This document shows, in pieces, positions 7,905-17,670 of a stretch of DNA of 64,000 bases. A program made the position numbers and the translations under genes. Under the pieces are notes generated by a model that saw nothing but the letters and a program-made list of their open reading frames with translations, was not told the origin of the DNA and did no database searches. Location: assembly GCF_001258055.1 (NCBI RefSeq), contig NZ_CVRM01000011.1:186001-250000 (forward strand). Reading direction: 5' to 3'. This DNA comes from Phaeobacter italicus. Lineage in GTDB: Bacteria > Pseudomonadota > Alphaproteobacteria > Rhodobacterales > Rhodobacteraceae. Position 1 is the stretch's first letter; each line of letters opens with the position of its first letter.

Positions 7905-9416
7905 TCAATACTCTGGGGCGTGTTCCTGCTGCCAGGCCTTGGCCAGGTTGCCAAAGCGGGTGAACTGCGCCTCAAAGGACAGCTCCACCGTGCCGATGGG
8001 ACCGTGACGCTGTTTGCCGACAATAACTTCGGCCTTGGCGTGCAGTCGCTCCATCGCCTGCTTCCATTCTTCCATCTTGTCCAGCTCGTGATCGCCCGGC
8101 TTTTCCCGTTCCTTGTAGTATTCTTCACGGAACACGAACATGACGACGTCGGCATCCTGTTCGATCGAGCCCGATTCACGCAGGTCAGACAGCTGCGGGC
8201 GTTTATCTTCCCGGCTTTCCACCTGACGCGACAGCTGCGACAGCGCGATCACCGGGATGTTCAGCTCCTTGGCGATGGCTTTCATCCCCATGGAGATTTC
8301 TGCAATCTCGTTCACCCGGTTGTCAGACATACCACGGCACAGCTGCAAATAGTCGATCACCAGAAGATCTAGCCCATGCGTCCGCTTCAGACGTCGTGCG
8401 CGGGCCGCCAGCTGCGAGATCGGGATGGCAGGCGTGTCGTCGATAAACAGCGGGCAACTTTCGAGATCCTTTGCCGCCTGCACAAAGCGGCGGAACTCTT
8501 CCTCTGTCATGTCACCCTGACGGATCTTGTGAGAGGAGATCTCGGAGGCTTCCGCCAAAATACGGCCCGCCAGCTGTTCTGCCGACATTTCGAGCGAGAA
8601 GAAGCCGACCACGCCACCATCAACGGCGCCCTCGCTGCCATCCTGCTTCACGCCCCGTTTGTAGGCCTTTGCCACGTTGAAGGCGATGTTGGTTGCCAGC
8701 GAGGTTTTCCCCATCGAAGGACGGCCCGCAAGGATCAAAAGGTCCGATGGGTGCAGGCCACCAAGTTGTTTGTCGAGGTCGGCAAGGCCGGTGGAAATCC
8801 CCGCCATGCCGCCGCCGCGCTGATAGGCCTCATTGGTGACGTTGACCGCCTCGGTTACGGCCTTGAGGAAGGATTTGAAGCCGCTTTCCGTCTGGCCCTG
8901 TTCTGCCAGCTGGTAAAGCGATTGTTCCGCCTCGACGATCTGTTCCTTTGGCTCGGACGCGACATCGACGCGGCGCGCCTTGTCTGCGATGCTGCGTCCC
9001 AGGGCAATCAGCTCGCGCCGGATCGCCAGATCATAGATCATCTGTGCATAGTCCCGCACCGCAAAGGCGGAGATCGACGCGCCAGCGAGCTTTGCCAGAT
9101 AGGCCGGACCGCCCAGTTCCTTGAGCCCTTCGTCGTCCTCCATGAACGCCTTGAGGGTCACGGGAGAGGCGAGCGCGTTCTTGGAAATGCGAGCGGCCGC
9201 GATTTCATAGATTCTGGCGTGGACCGGATCGTAGAAATGCGCCGAGTTGATGATAGAGGCCACCCGGTCGTAGATATCGTTGTTGGTCAGGATCGCGCCC
9301 AGAAGCTGCTGTTCGGCCTCAACAGAGTGGGGCAGGATGCTGGCATCATCTTCTGCGGCGTCTTCGCCCTTGGGGGCGGCGGGCAGATTGGGGTCAAAAG
9401 GCGTGATGTCGTTCAT
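7905..9416 (-). CDS. dnaB: Replicative DNA helicase DnaB
   Basis: A 503-residue hexameric helicase that unwinds DNA at the replication fork. The N-terminal domain (about residues 30-130, beginning PHSVEAEQQLLGAIL) is followed by a linker and the RecA-like motor with Walker A GRPSMGKTSLA (about residue 228) and the DnaB motifs GFFSLEMS, LLVIDYLQL and SQLSRQVE..RPQLSDLRESG. Length fits intein-free DnaB. An in-frame insertion (GVKQDGSEGAVDGG) after Walker A is common in alphaproteobacteria. The start is the ATG at 9414-9416. Confidence 0.97.
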   Translation of the reverse strand: MNDITPFDPNLPAAPKGEDAAEDDASILPHSVEAEQQLLGAILTNNDIYDRVASIINSAHFYDPVHARIYEIAAARISKNALASPVTLKAFMEDDEGLKELGGPAYLAKLAGASISAFAVRDYAQMIYDLAIRRELIALGRSIADKARRVDVASEPKEQIVEAEQSLYQLAEQGQTESGFKSFLKAVTEAVNVTNEAYQRGGGMAGISTGLADLDKQLGGLHPSDLLILAGRPSMGKTSLATNIAFNVAKAYKRGVKQDGSEGAVDGGVVGFFSLEMSAEQLAGRILAEASEISSHKIRQGDMTEEEFRRFVQAAKDLESCPLFIDDTPAIPISQLAARARRLKRTHGLDLLVIDYLQLCRGMSDNRVNEIAEISMGMKAIAKELNIPVIALSQLSRQVESREDKRPQLSDLRESGSIEQDADVVMFVFREEYYKEREKPGDHELDKMEEWKQAMERLHAKAEVIVGKQRHGPIGTVELSFEAQFTRFGNLAKAWQQEHAPEY

Positions 9417-9827
9417 TGCGGCTCTCGTTGTTGGACCCGATTTATAGAGGATCAGGCCCCGGTCTGGCTATCTGGAAAACCCTGTGGGTTTTGTGTGGGT
9501 AAGGTGCCTTTGACCTGTGCGCAACCCTATGAATAACTCGGGGGCGGCCCTGTGGGGCATCTGTGGAAAACCTTCTGCGGGCTGCTCATCCACGCAAATC
9601 TGTCCGCGCGCAGGATTGCCGTGCCTTGGTGCTCCGTCGGTGCGGGCGATCAGCATCTAGCGAGAGGTGCCGCCATCAGCGCCGATATGTGGTGACAAAG
9701 GTGTCTGCGCCTTGGCCTGCATCCAGGGCGCAGCGGGTTGGCTCAATGAATACGGGCGACACAGGTGTTGCGCCGCCCGTCTGTCACTGAACCTGATGAG
9801 GCGGCCACGCCGGGCCGCCTGGGTGCA
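9417..9827. other. Intergenic region between pyrE and dnaB
   Basis: About 410 bases of leader for dnaB and trailer for pyrE. A GC-rich hairpin (AGGCGGCC/GGCCGCCT, 9799-9820) lies just past the pyrE stop without a U-tract. No convincing gene or recognised RNA is seen. Confidence 0.5.
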
Positions 9828-10508
9828 TCAGGCGGATTTATGCGCATCCTGCCAGGCGCGCGGATCGTTCAGGAATTTCTCGACCTCATTCAGCGTCTCT
9901 TCGCTAAAGCTCTTCTGTGCCTTGGCTTCGGCCAGAACATCCCACCAGGTGCACAGATAGTGCAGCTCCACACCGTGGTCGCCCAGGCGTTTGGTGGTTT
10001 CGGGGAAGATGTCGTAATAGAAAATCACTGCAGTATGGCCGCAGTCTGCGCCGGTTTCACGGATCGCATCGACAAAGGACAGTTTAGAGCCGCCATCGGT
10101 GGTCATGTCCTCGACCAGCAGCACGCGTTGGCCTTCGCTCATCACCCCTTCGATGCGCGCATTGCGGCCATAGCCTTTGGGTTTTTTGCGCACATAGGTC
10201 ATCGGCAGCGCCATCCGCTCGGCGACCAGCGCACCAAAGGGAATGCCTGCCGTTTCACCGCCTGCGATATTGTCAAACGCTTCAAAACCCGCATTGCGCA
10301 TCACGGTCACGGTCAGGAAATCCATCAGCGTGGTACGGATGCGAGGAAAGGAGATCAGCTTGCGGCAGTCGATGTAGCTCGGTGAGGGCAGACCCGATGC
10401 GAGCGTATAGGGCGTTTCCGTGTTGAAGTTCACGGCACCGATTTCCAGCAGCATACGCGCCGAAAGACGCGCAATCTCTTCGCGGGAGGGGTAGGAGGTA
10501 GGGATCAT
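9828..10508 (-). CDS. pyrE: Orotate phosphoribosyltransferase
   Basis: Pyrimidine biosynthesis enzyme joining orotate and PRPP to form OMP. The PRPP-binding signature [13 protein letters not shown] (about residues 130-142) is intact, with the preceding [11 protein letters not shown] loop (catalytic lysines). The start is set at the ATG at 10506-10508 (MIPTSYPS), preceded by AAGGA at a good distance, giving 226 residues. A start 13 codons further upstream would add [12 protein letters not shown], which looks like leader. pyrC lies 75 bases upstream on the same strand, so the two form a pyrimidine operon. Confidence 0.96.
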   Translation of the reverse strand: MIPTSYPSREEIARLSARMLLEIGAVNFNTETPYTLASGLPSPSYIDCRKLISFPRIRTTLMDFLTVTVMRNAGFEAFDNIAGGETAGIPFGALVAERMALPMTYVRKKPKGYGRNARIEGVMSEGQRVLLVEDMTTDGGSKLSFVDAIRETGADCGHTAVIFYYDIFPETTKRLGDHGVELHYLCTWWDVLAEAKAQKSFSEETLNEVEKFLNDPRAWQDAHKSA

Positions 10509-10529
10509 GGGCTCATCCTTTGGGGCAGC

Positions 10530-10583
10530 GCGGGCCGCCGGTGGCATCGGCCTCCGGCGGGGATAATTTTGGCAGGTGGTAGA
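10530..10583 (+). repeat. Intergenic repeat copy between pyrC and pyrE
   Basis: GGCCTCCGGCGGGGATAATT followed by TTGGCAGG matches the core of the elements near 2951 and 3601. It sits between two genes of one operon, where an RNA hairpin could alter relative transcript stability (inference). Confidence 0.4.
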
Positions 10584-11624
10584 TCAGGCGACTTTCCAGA
10601 ACACGTCAAAGCCGGGGTCGAACACCGTGACAGGGCCGTCTTTGGTTTCGATCTTCTGGGGGAAGGCAACGGGCGTGGCCTGTTTTTCCAGCGTCAGGCT
10701 TTCGTTGTTGACTGGCAGGCGGTAGAAGGCCGGGCCGTTTTCAGAGGCAAAGCCTGCCAGTTTGTCGAGCGCGTTTTCTTCTTCGAACACATGGGCGAGC
10801 AACGGCATTGTGTTGGGTGCCGTAAAGCAGCCGGCACAGCCGCATTCGCTGAGCTTGTTGGGGTCGGTGTGCGGGGCAGAGTCGGTGCCGAGGAAATAGC
10901 GCCTGTCGCCTGAGGTGGCGGCGGCTCGCAACGCCATACGGTGTTCTTCGCGTTTGGCCACGGGCAGGCAATAGTAGTGGGGTTTGATGCCACCAACCAG
11001 GATGTGGTTGCGGTTGATGATCAGGTGGTGCGTGGTGATCGTCGCACCCAGATCCTTGTCTTGGCTTGCCACATAATCGACTGCGTTTTTGGTGGTGATA
11101 TGTTCCATCACCACGCGCAGGCCGGGGGTTGAGCGGCGGATCGGGTCCAGCACACGGTCAATGAAAACGGCTTCGCGGTCGAAGATGTCGATGTCGTGGT
11201 CTGTCACCTCGCCATGGGTGCACAGTGGCAGGCCGATCTCTGCCATCTTGTCCAGAACCGGGCGCACCTTGTCGAAGTCACGCACACCAGAGGCCGAGTT
11301 GGTGGTGGCCCCCGCCGGGTACAGTTTGACTGCCTTCACCAGGCCCGATGCATGGGCTGCCGCCAGATCCTCGGGATCGGTATCTTCGGTGAGGTAGAGC
11401 GTCATCAACGGCTCAAAGGTCATCCCCTCGGGCAGGGCGGCCAGGATCCGGTCGCGATATGCTGCCGCATCTGCACCTTTCACCACCGGGGGCACCAGGT
11501 TTGGCATGATGATCGCACGGGCAAAATCACGGGCAGTTTCGGGCAGGACGGCCTGCAGCATGGCGCCGTCGCGCAGGTGCAGGTGCCAGTCATCGGGGCG
11601 GGGGATGGTGAGCTGAACGGTCAT
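10584..11624 (-). CDS. pyrC: Dihydroorotase, PyrC type
   Basis: Zinc amidohydrolase that cyclises carbamoyl-aspartate to dihydroorotate. The metal motif [10 protein letters not shown] lies near residues 10-19. The carbamylated lysine falls in [15 protein letters not shown] (about residue 98). Further ligands are in TH-GEVTD and [10 protein letters not shown], and the catalytic Asp is in GTDSAPHT. The 346-residue length from the ATG at 11622-11624 equals E. coli class II PyrC (about 348). A TTG six codons upstream is the only alternative start. Forms an operon with pyrE. Confidence 0.96.
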   Translation of the reverse strand: MTVQLTIPRPDDWHLHLRDGAMLQAVLPETARDFARAIIMPNLVPPVVKGADAAAYRDRILAALPEGMTFEPLMTLYLTEDTDPEDLAAAHASGLVKAVKLYPAGATTNSASGVRDFDKVRPVLDKMAEIGLPLCTHGEVTDHDIDIFDREAVFIDRVLDPIRRSTPGLRVVMEHITTKNAVDYVASQDKDLGATITTHHLIINRNHILVGGIKPHYYCLPVAKREEHRMALRAAATSGDRRYFLGTDSAPHTDPNKLSECGCAGCFTAPNTMPLLAHVFEEENALDKLAGFASENGPAFYRLPVNNESLTLEKQATPVAFPQKIETKDGPVTVFDPGFDVFWKVA

Positions 11625-11705
11625 GGCGCTCGCGTAGCACAAGGTTGCCCATGAGGGAAGCGAGGCTTTTGACGCAGCGTTTGCTGCGGGCTCAGTAAAC
11701 GCGGC

Positions 11706-12665
11706 TCATCGGCTTGGCGGCAGTCTGAATTCGCCCGCTTCGGCACGTTTTTCCAGGTTCTGCAGGCGACGGCGGAACCTGGGTGCCCGCATTCTTTGGG
11801 CCACGTTGCGACACAGAAGCGTGACCAGATAGGGCCTGTCATCCTGATCAAGCCGCGCCATCACGTTGCGCAGGTAGGCCGCATTGTTGCGCCGCGCGCG
11901 GTAAAGCTGAAAGAACCGACGCTTGGTGAGCTTGCCTGCCCCGGCGAGGGCGATGGTGTTGTAGAGGATCTCCATCTCGATCAGGCGGGTTTGCACCGTG
12001 CCACCGAGATTTGGCAGCGCCAGCCGGGTTACATTCTTGCGCGCAAAAAGCGCTGCGTGCATGGCGTCGAGGTGCTGGTGTGGATCATAAAGGACAAACC
12101 CCTCCTGCGCTGCATCCATCATGTCTGGCGCATAGCCATAGCGGCTGGTGAAATCGAGGCGACGTTCTTCGCTAAAGCGCTCGTCCCAGCCCGCGATTGC
12201 CGGATCCAACGTGGCCTGAGGCTGGATCGCAACAACCGTCGCACCAGGTGCAGCAACCGAAAAGGCGGCCGCCGCATAACCGCAGGGGCCAGCGCCGTAG
12301 AATACGACCTTGTCGAATTCCTCGAAAAAGCCGTCGTCGATCAGCTGGTCGAAAAATCCAAAGATGCGTTCGTTGCGAAACCAGGTGTCCCCGTTGGAGA
12401 CAAGGCACAGATGCGACCAGCCGAGGTTCTTGACCAGATCAAAGCCCAAAGGCTGTGCCACGTCAGAGAGGTTGTGAATGCCCTGGATCGTTTCAAAGCT
12501 GACCAGGAGCGTGTTTCCCTGATCAATGAACGTGGCGAAATGGCGATTTCCCAGCGGCTGATACATGCCGTTTTCTTCGGCCAGCGCAGCCATGCGGGCC
12601 TGCCACTGGACGGGTTTCAGCCCGGACAGATCCTCGTCCAGCGTGTCCATCGTATCCTGCTGCAT
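11706..12665 (-). CDS. Conserved hypothetical protein of unknown function
   Basis: A 319-residue protein starting at the ATG at 12663-12665, preceded by AAAGGACAAGGCA, a good ribosome site. The centre contains KVVFYGAGPCGYAAAAFS (about residues 122-139), a strand-glycine turn-helix like the nucleophile elbow or nucleotide loop of alpha/beta folds, then ATVVAIQPQATLDP. No serine or cysteine fits a standard hydrolase elbow except the Cys of GPCGY. The C-terminus is rich in arginine. It lies at the end of the glycosyltransferase cluster on the same strand, 160 bases after the previous gene, so a link to glycan synthesis is possible but not shown. I do not recognise the family. Confidence 0.7.
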   Translation of the reverse strand: MQQDTMDTLDEDLSGLKPVQWQARMAALAEENGMYQPLGNRHFATFIDQGNTLLVSFETIQGIHNLSDVAQPLGFDLVKNLGWSHLCLVSNGDTWFRNERIFGFFDQLIDDGFFEEFDKVVFYGAGPCGYAAAAFSVAAPGATVVAIQPQATLDPAIAGWDERFSEERRLDFTSRYGYAPDMMDAAQEGFVLYDPHQHLDAMHAALFARKNVTRLALPNLGGTVQTRLIEMEILYNTIALAGAGKLTKRRFFQLYRARRNNAAYLRNVMARLDQDDRPYLVTLLCRNVAQRMRAPRFRRRLQNLEKRAEAGEFRLPPSR

Positions 12666-12825
12666 TGCCTTGTCCTTTTGCCCTGCACGGAAGGGGGCCG
12701 CGCATGGATGGGTTTCGCCGTTCATTTCTAAGGGCGAAATAAGGCTAAAATTGGAAATTGTAAGGCCGCTTTGCAGGCCTCCGGTGCCGGGGAGCAGCAC
12801 TGCGCGCCCGTCGGGCGGGGGGACC

Positions 12826-13899
12826 TCAGCCGTCTGCGCTGTCCTGAGGGTCGGGGCCAGCCTGGCGGGCCAGGGCGGCAAATCCTGCCAATGTCTGGGC
12901 AGTGGTTGGGCTGATCAGACGCGAGGGTGGCGTCATCATGAGGCGCGAAAACAAGGTCCGGTACTGGTCTTGCTGCATCAGCTGACGAAATCGGCCATGG
13001 CGCCAGTCGACCGCGCGGGCGTGCAGCTTGGCGAGCTTGCCATCGGCAAACAGCAGATCACTGATGGCCCGGCGTGCTGGTGCATAGCGGCTGATGCTGT
13101 TGTCCTCGTCCGTGTTGAAATTGCGCTCGACCCAGTAATCCATGCCAAGTTGGTCACTGCTGTGAACGGCACGGCCACGATCCGCCTTGAGCACATAACT
13201 TTCCATCGCGCCAAGCGGATAGTGGTTGAGTTGCACCAGATCAAAGTTGGCTTGCCCGTAGTTGGAAAACACCCGCTGCGTCTTGAAACTGCTGTCGAGT
13301 TCGCGGCCCGAGCCGTCAAACCAGCGATAGCTGTCAAGCGCGGCCTCGTCGGCGGGGCTGCGGGGGCGGTGCACACCGGTTTTGCGATAGGTGCCGTTGT
13401 TGCGATAAAGCGTCTTGAACATCGCAGCCCGCCACGGCCAGTGGATCACCTCCGGAGCACAGCGTAAAAACTGCTCGGTCACGGGGCGGTCTTCGTAGCG
13501 GATGGTGTCCCCATTGCCGAACAGACGCCAGGTCAATGTCACGGAATCTGCATCCGGCAGGGCCTCCAACAGGTCGCTGATCTGCCCGTTGCCCGTGTGG
13601 ATGTTGACGAACTCATCGATGTCCAGCGCAAGGACCCAGTCTGCCTTGCGGGTCAGCCGGTGCTTGTCTGCCTTTTTCAGAGCCGCGAACTGGATCCCGC
13701 TCTTGTCATAGGGGGGATCGTTCCGCAGGTGGGTGATATGGCCCAGGTCTTCCAGACGGTCGAGCATCCGGTCGCTGCCATCCTGGCAATCATTGGACAG
13801 CACCAGAATATCGCTAAAGCCGACGGCCTTGTGGTGGGCGATCCATTCCAGCAGAAACGCGCCTTCGTTGCGTTGGGTCAGAATGGCGAGGCTGCGCAT
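12826..13899 (-). CDS. Glycosyltransferase family 2-like protein (DxDEF type)
   Basis: A 357-residue GT-A fold glycosyltransferase of the Glyco_tranf_2_4 type. The N-terminal motif is LTQRNEGAFLLEWIAHHKAVG (1-28 region), then SNDCQDGSDR, and the metal-binding motif DIDEFVNIH near residue 93. The C-terminal half carries VQLNHYPLGAMESYVLKADR, shared with the two paralogs in this cluster. Probably adds sugars to a surface glycan; donor and acceptor are unknown. It follows the FkbM gene by four bases and is clearly cotranscribed. The start is the ATG at 13897-13899. Confidence 0.88.
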   Translation of the reverse strand: MRSLAILTQRNEGAFLLEWIAHHKAVGFSDILVLSNDCQDGSDRMLDRLEDLGHITHLRNDPPYDKSGIQFAALKKADKHRLTRKADWVLALDIDEFVNIHTGNGQISDLLEALPDADSVTLTWRLFGNGDTIRYEDRPVTEQFLRCAPEVIHWPWRAAMFKTLYRNNGTYRKTGVHRPRSPADEAALDSYRWFDGSGRELDSSFKTQRVFSNYGQANFDLVQLNHYPLGAMESYVLKADRGRAVHSSDQLGMDYWVERNFNTDEDNSISRYAPARRAISDLLFADGKLAKLHARAVDWRHGRFRQLMQQDQYRTLFSRLMMTPPSRLISPTTAQTLAGFAALARQAGPDPQDSADG

Positions 13900-13903
13900 C
13901 GGA

Positions 13904-14635
13904 TCACCAATCAGAGCGGAAGACCGCTACCTTGCCATGCGACCAGCGCGGATAGAACACCAACCCGGCAGCATCCAGACAGGCAAACAGCCGTCGGATG
14001 CCCTCTTTGCCAATCCACTGAGGGTGGGTTTCGATCAGAACCGCGCGCAAGCCGCTCAGATCCATCTGTGGCAATAGATCCGCCTCGGCGCCTTCGATAT
14101 CGCAGATCAGAACGCTGGGCTTCAGGTCGGCAATCACCGCATTCATGTCGAGCGCCGGAACCTCGACCTCCTCCTGATGCGGCTCATCCTCCATCGCAGA
14201 GAGCGAGGATGCGAGAAAATTCTCCCGCACATAAAAGGTCTGCTTGCCCGCTTTGGGGGCCAGAACAGCGTGGGTCAGATAGGCATTGGTGACGCCATTG
14301 GCTGCATGAACGCGCTGGATGTAGGGGATGAGGTGGGGGTTTGCCTCGTAGGAATGGACAGATGCAGCTTCTGTCTTGGTGGCGACCAGGGTGGACATGA
14401 AGCCGATGCCACCACCAAGCTCCATCACCACATCACCCGGTTTGATGAGCTGCTGAGCGGCCTGTGCCTCCTTAGCCTCGTAGGTGCCCGCTCGCAGCAT
14501 CTTGCGCACCCGTGGCGGCACGATGTCCGGCGCCCAGGGAAAGCGCATGCCAAGACATTTGAGATGCTTTTCAGCAGCGCCGGACTGGCCTTTTTTCTGC
14601 CGCTCGGATGACGTCTCGATTTCTGCCTCAGCCAT
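13904..14635 (-). CDS. FkbM family SAM-dependent methyltransferase
   Basis: A 243-residue class I methyltransferase of the FkbM family. The SAM-binding motif I is VVMELGGGIGFMSTL (about residues 69-83), motif II includes VHSYEANPHLIPYIQ, and the FkbM signature DIEGAEADLLP follows near residue 179. FkbM enzymes O-methylate sugars or polyketides. Embedded between two glycosyltransferase genes (gaps of three and four bases), it most likely methylates a glycan made by the cluster (inference). Confidence 0.88.
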   Translation of the reverse strand: MAEAEIETSSERQKKGQSGAAEKHLKCLGMRFPWAPDIVPPRVRKMLRAGTYEAKEAQAAQQLIKPGDVVMELGGGIGFMSTLVATKTEAASVHSYEANPHLIPYIQRVHAANGVTNAYLTHAVLAPKAGKQTFYVRENFLASSLSAMEDEPHQEEVEVPALDMNAVIADLKPSVLICDIEGAEADLLPQMDLSGLRAVLIETHPQWIGKEGIRRLFACLDAAGLVFYPRWSHGKVAVFRSDW

Positions 14636-14638
14636 GTC

Positions 14639-17041
14639 TCAGCTCTCCATATCCAGGGCCAACGCATAGGCGACCCGCTCATCTGCTCGCAGCTTGACCT
14701 TGAGAGCCTGACAGAACAGCTCTTCGAATTCTGGGGTCTTGTGCAGCTCTGCGACCTTTGCACGATGCCAGTTCAGACCGTCCTCATGCAGATTGCGCAG
14801 GATATCATCCTGCATCAAGCGGTCATATTCCGCGCGAAGCCGCGGCAGGTTGCGTTTGATGGTCAGATCCTTGTGGTCGTTCCAATCCATCCGGATCCAG
14901 TAGTTTAGCCCGATCGAGCGGTCCACATGCAGCGCGCGGCCGCGCTGGCGTTTGATCAGAAAACTCTCTGCCGACCGCAGCGCATAGTGATTGAGCTGGA
15001 TCAGGTCATAGCCGATGCTGCGCCGGGAGTTGCGCCAGCCATTGTCCACGGCCTCCTCGGTCATGTCCTGACCTGAACCATTGACCCATTTTACGGCGCC
15101 ACGCTGATCTTCCAGCAGCTTGTTGGGCCGGTGGCAGCTGATCTTCTGATAGGCGCCAATGTTGCGGAACATGGTTTTGAACCCCCAGACCGTGTGTGGC
15201 TTGGGGCAGAATTTGGGCGCGCAGCTGTCGAATTGGTCGATCACGAAATCATCGCGCAGCGTGGTCTGGTCGTTGTGACCAAACAGCCGCCAGGTCATAG
15301 CAATATTGCTGGCATCTGGCACTGCGGCAAACAGATCGGGCAGGGTGCCGTTGCCGCAGCGAATATTCATGAACTCATCCACGTCAATGTGAATGACCCA
15401 GTCTGCATTGCGGATCAGCGGTTCTTTCAGCGATTGGTTCAGGGCAAATTGCTGCGGAGAATTGCCGCGCCAGTCGTCATTGTTGCGATGCTGCACAACG
15501 CCCATGTCCTGCAAGCGATCAAGGATCTCGCTGGTGCCGTCCTCACAGCCGTTGGTGTAAATCAGAAAGTTGTCCACACCAATCGCGCGGTGATAGGCGA
15601 CCCATTCAACGATATAGGGCGCTTCGTTCTTCATGCAGCCGACAATTACGGCGCCTGTGCTGCCCTCAGGCAGCGCGCGGGGGCTCAGCGGGGCAAAGGG
15701 CGGGCGCTCAACAGTTTCATCCAGCTGACCCATCGTATTGTGGGGCGCAAGTGGTGATTGACGCAGCTTGTCCAGGTTGGCGAGTGCCTGTGGCGGCAAG
15801 AGGTCCCTTGCACCGTCTGACAGCGGGGCGAGGCGCTGGGCGGCTGTGGCGGGTTTGGCTTTTGCGGTCGCGGGCGTCTTCACAGGGGCAAGTCCCCGCG
15901 CGTCGCGCGCTTCGGCACTGGCTTTTTCAAGGCGGGGCAGGGCTGCAAGCAGGGCGTGACTTGCGCGATACCCCTCTTCGGCGTCTGCCTCTGTCCAGCT
16001 GAGGGGGCCATCTGCATCCATAGTGTCCGCAAAGCCCAACAGCAGCGCGGGGCGCAATCCGGGATGAGCCTGCACAAGGGCGCGGTTCTGATCTGCAAAA
16101 TGACGGTCAAGCGCAGACAGATCTGCCGCAGAAGGGCCGTTGCCTGCAAGTGCCTGATCCGCCAGCACAGTGCGCCAGGTTGCGCGCGGGACAATCATAT
16201 CCGGTCTGGCCTGCAGCAACTGCAGGATGCGCTGGTTCAATCGCCGCCACCGCGTCAGCGTGGCCCAGGAGGGAACATCTGGCTGCACTGCCTTGCCTGC
16301 GCGACCAAGAGGCATCGTTAGGTCAAAACACGCCGCCAGATGATCGGTTGCCGAACGATCGTAGATCTGCGCGGCGTCATGGCTGAAAAGCCGCACGGCA
16401 TCTGCCCCAAATACCGCCGCCCAGGCCTGTTCCATCGCATGGTAGTCAAGCCAGAATGGCGCAATCTGGGTGGCCTCAAACAGCCCGGCCCGCGGATTCA
16501 CCTTGCGGCTGGACATATCGTCAATGCAGGACTGCCACCAACCCGCACCCGTCTCCAAAAGCGCCAGATCACGGTCCAGTCCGACTGCGCGCCCCTCCTG
16601 CAATTGGGCCGCATAGGTGCGCAGCACGCCTTCAGAGGCGCTGGGGACAATTGCGGTGATGCGGATGTCGTCCCCAAACTGGCGCAGAAACTCGAACAGA
16701 CGCTCAATCTCTGTAGGGCGGTGCAGTTGACTGGCCAGCTGGGCCGCAGACAGGATCAGGCGCTGAGGCCGGGCAGCGTCTATCTCCCGCGACAGATCAT
16801 CTTTCAGCGCAGCCCGCAGCGCGGCCTGGGTGTCGCCGTCGCGAAACCCGCGATTGTACCGTAGCGGGTCAATGTGGTCGGGGTCGGTAGTGGCCATGAA
16901 CAAGCGGGTGTGATTGCGCCTGCCGGGGGCACGGGGAAATAGAACGCCCCCTTTCAGCAGAAGGTCTCGCCGGTCTGCCAGCATCCGCTGGAAACGCCCC
17001 GCGCCAAGGTGGTCAGGCCCGATATGAAGATCGATGCGCAT
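14639..17041 (-). CDS. Fusion of sulfotransferase-like domain and DxDEF glycosyltransferase
   Basis: An 800-residue protein. The first ~380 residues open with RIDLHIGPDHLGAGRFQRML, then LLLKGGVLFPRA, a layout matching stand-alone sulfotransferases (LHIG-KTGTT-LQ...GV-YP) but without the KTGTT PAPS-binding loop. This part is therefore probably non-catalytic. A low-complexity Ala/Lys/Pro linker (about residues 385-440) leads to a complete glycosyltransferase domain with CMKNEAPYIVEWVAYHRAIG, TNGCEDGTSE, HIDVDEFMNIR and IQLNHYALRSAESF. The start ATG (17039-17041) overlaps the stop of the upstream sulfotransferase gene as TGATG. A start 16 codons upstream would overlap that gene more and is disfavoured. 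Confidence 0.85.
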   Translation of the reverse strand: MRIDLHIGPDHLGAGRFQRMLADRRDLLLKGGVLFPRAPGRRNHTRLFMATTDPDHIDPLRYNRGFRDGDTQAALRAALKDDLSREIDAARPQRLILSAAQLASQLHRPTEIERLFEFLRQFGDDIRITAIVPSASEGVLRTYAAQLQEGRAVGLDRDLALLETGAGWWQSCIDDMSSRKVNPRAGLFEATQIAPFWLDYHAMEQAWAAVFGADAVRLFSHDAAQIYDRSATDHLAACFDLTMPLGRAGKAVQPDVPSWATLTRWRRLNQRILQLLQARPDMIVPRATWRTVLADQALAGNGPSAADLSALDRHFADQNRALVQAHPGLRPALLLGFADTMDADGPLSWTEADAEEGYRASHALLAALPRLEKASAEARDARGLAPVKTPATAKAKPATAAQRLAPLSDGARDLLPPQALANLDKLRQSPLAPHNTMGQLDETVERPPFAPLSPRALPEGSTGAVIVGCMKNEAPYIVEWVAYHRAIGVDNFLIYTNGCEDGTSEILDRLQDMGVVQHRNNDDWRGNSPQQFALNQSLKEPLIRNADWVIHIDVDEFMNIRCGNGTLPDLFAAVPDASNIAMTWRLFGHNDQTTLRDDFVIDQFDSCAPKFCPKPHTVWGFKTMFRNIGAYQKISCHRPNKLLEDQRGAVKWVNGSGQDMTEEAVDNGWRNSRRSIGYDLIQLNHYALRSAESFLIKRQRGRALHVDRSIGLNYWIRMDWNDHKDLTIKRNLPRLRAEYDRLMQDDILRNLHEDGLNWHRAKVAELHKTPEFEELFCQALKVKLRADERVAYALALDMES

Positions 17042-17670
17042 CAGCTGTGGCCCTCTGCCTTGCGGTTGACATTGGCCTTGCCCCACCACGGCAGATCCCG
17101 GCCCACATGGGCGGCGACCTGCGATTGGGCGTCGGGGGCGCTGACGTCGACTTCTAGGTAGGCAGGATCATCGCGGAACCAATGCGCAAGCGCCTCGTAA
17201 TGGCCCTCAATCCAGCGCTGCTGCTGTTCCTCTGACTTGCCATAGCCAATGGGCAGGCCGGGCACGGTGCTGGCGGGCAGACGACGGCTGCCGAGGTTGT
17301 TCCAGCGCATGATCGACTTGGAATGGGCAACAGGATCGCGGCGCGTTGCGATGAACCTGACGTCGGGATGGCAGGCACGGATGGCTTGCAGCATGGCAAA
17401 GTCGAACTGCGGCCAGACCGAGAACTTGCCGTGAATAAAGGAGATTTCTGCAAGCGCATTGTACTCCCGCATCAGCGCCATCGGATCTCCGTGATCGTAG
17501 AGCCCGCGATAAAGCAGACCGCCAACAAAAATGCGCCGCTTGCCCGGCGTGTCTTCTTCACGGGCGCGCAAGCGGTGATCGGCCACGCGATAACCCGCCG
17601 CCTCCAGTGCCTTGCCAAGTGTCGTGGTGCCGGATTTCGGCAGGCCAAGGTTGATGACCTTCAGGCTCAT
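17041..17670 (-). CDS. Sulfotransferase family protein
   Basis: A 209-residue P-loop sulfotransferase. The PAPS 5'-phosphosulfate-binding loop is VINLGLPKSGTTTLGKALE (residues 5-23), and the 3'-phosphate-binding strand is VRFIATRRDPVAHSKSIMRW (near residue 115). Such enzymes move sulfate from PAPS to hydroxyl or amino groups of sugars and lipids. The start is the ATG at 17668-17670, which overlaps the upstream glycosyltransferase stop by four bases (ATGA). A longer reading adds 11 residues with no ribosome site. Tight coupling on both sides points to a sulfated surface glycan. Confidence 0.88.
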   Translation of the reverse strand: MSLKVINLGLPKSGTTTLGKALEAAGYRVADHRLRAREEDTPGKRRIFVGGLLYRGLYDHGDPMALMREYNALAEISFIHGKFSVWPQFDFAMLQAIRACHPDVRFIATRRDPVAHSKSIMRWNNLGSRRLPASTVPGLPIGYGKSEEQQQRWIEGHYEALAHWFRDDPAYLEVDVSAPDAQSQVAAHVGRDLPWWGKANVNRKAEGHS

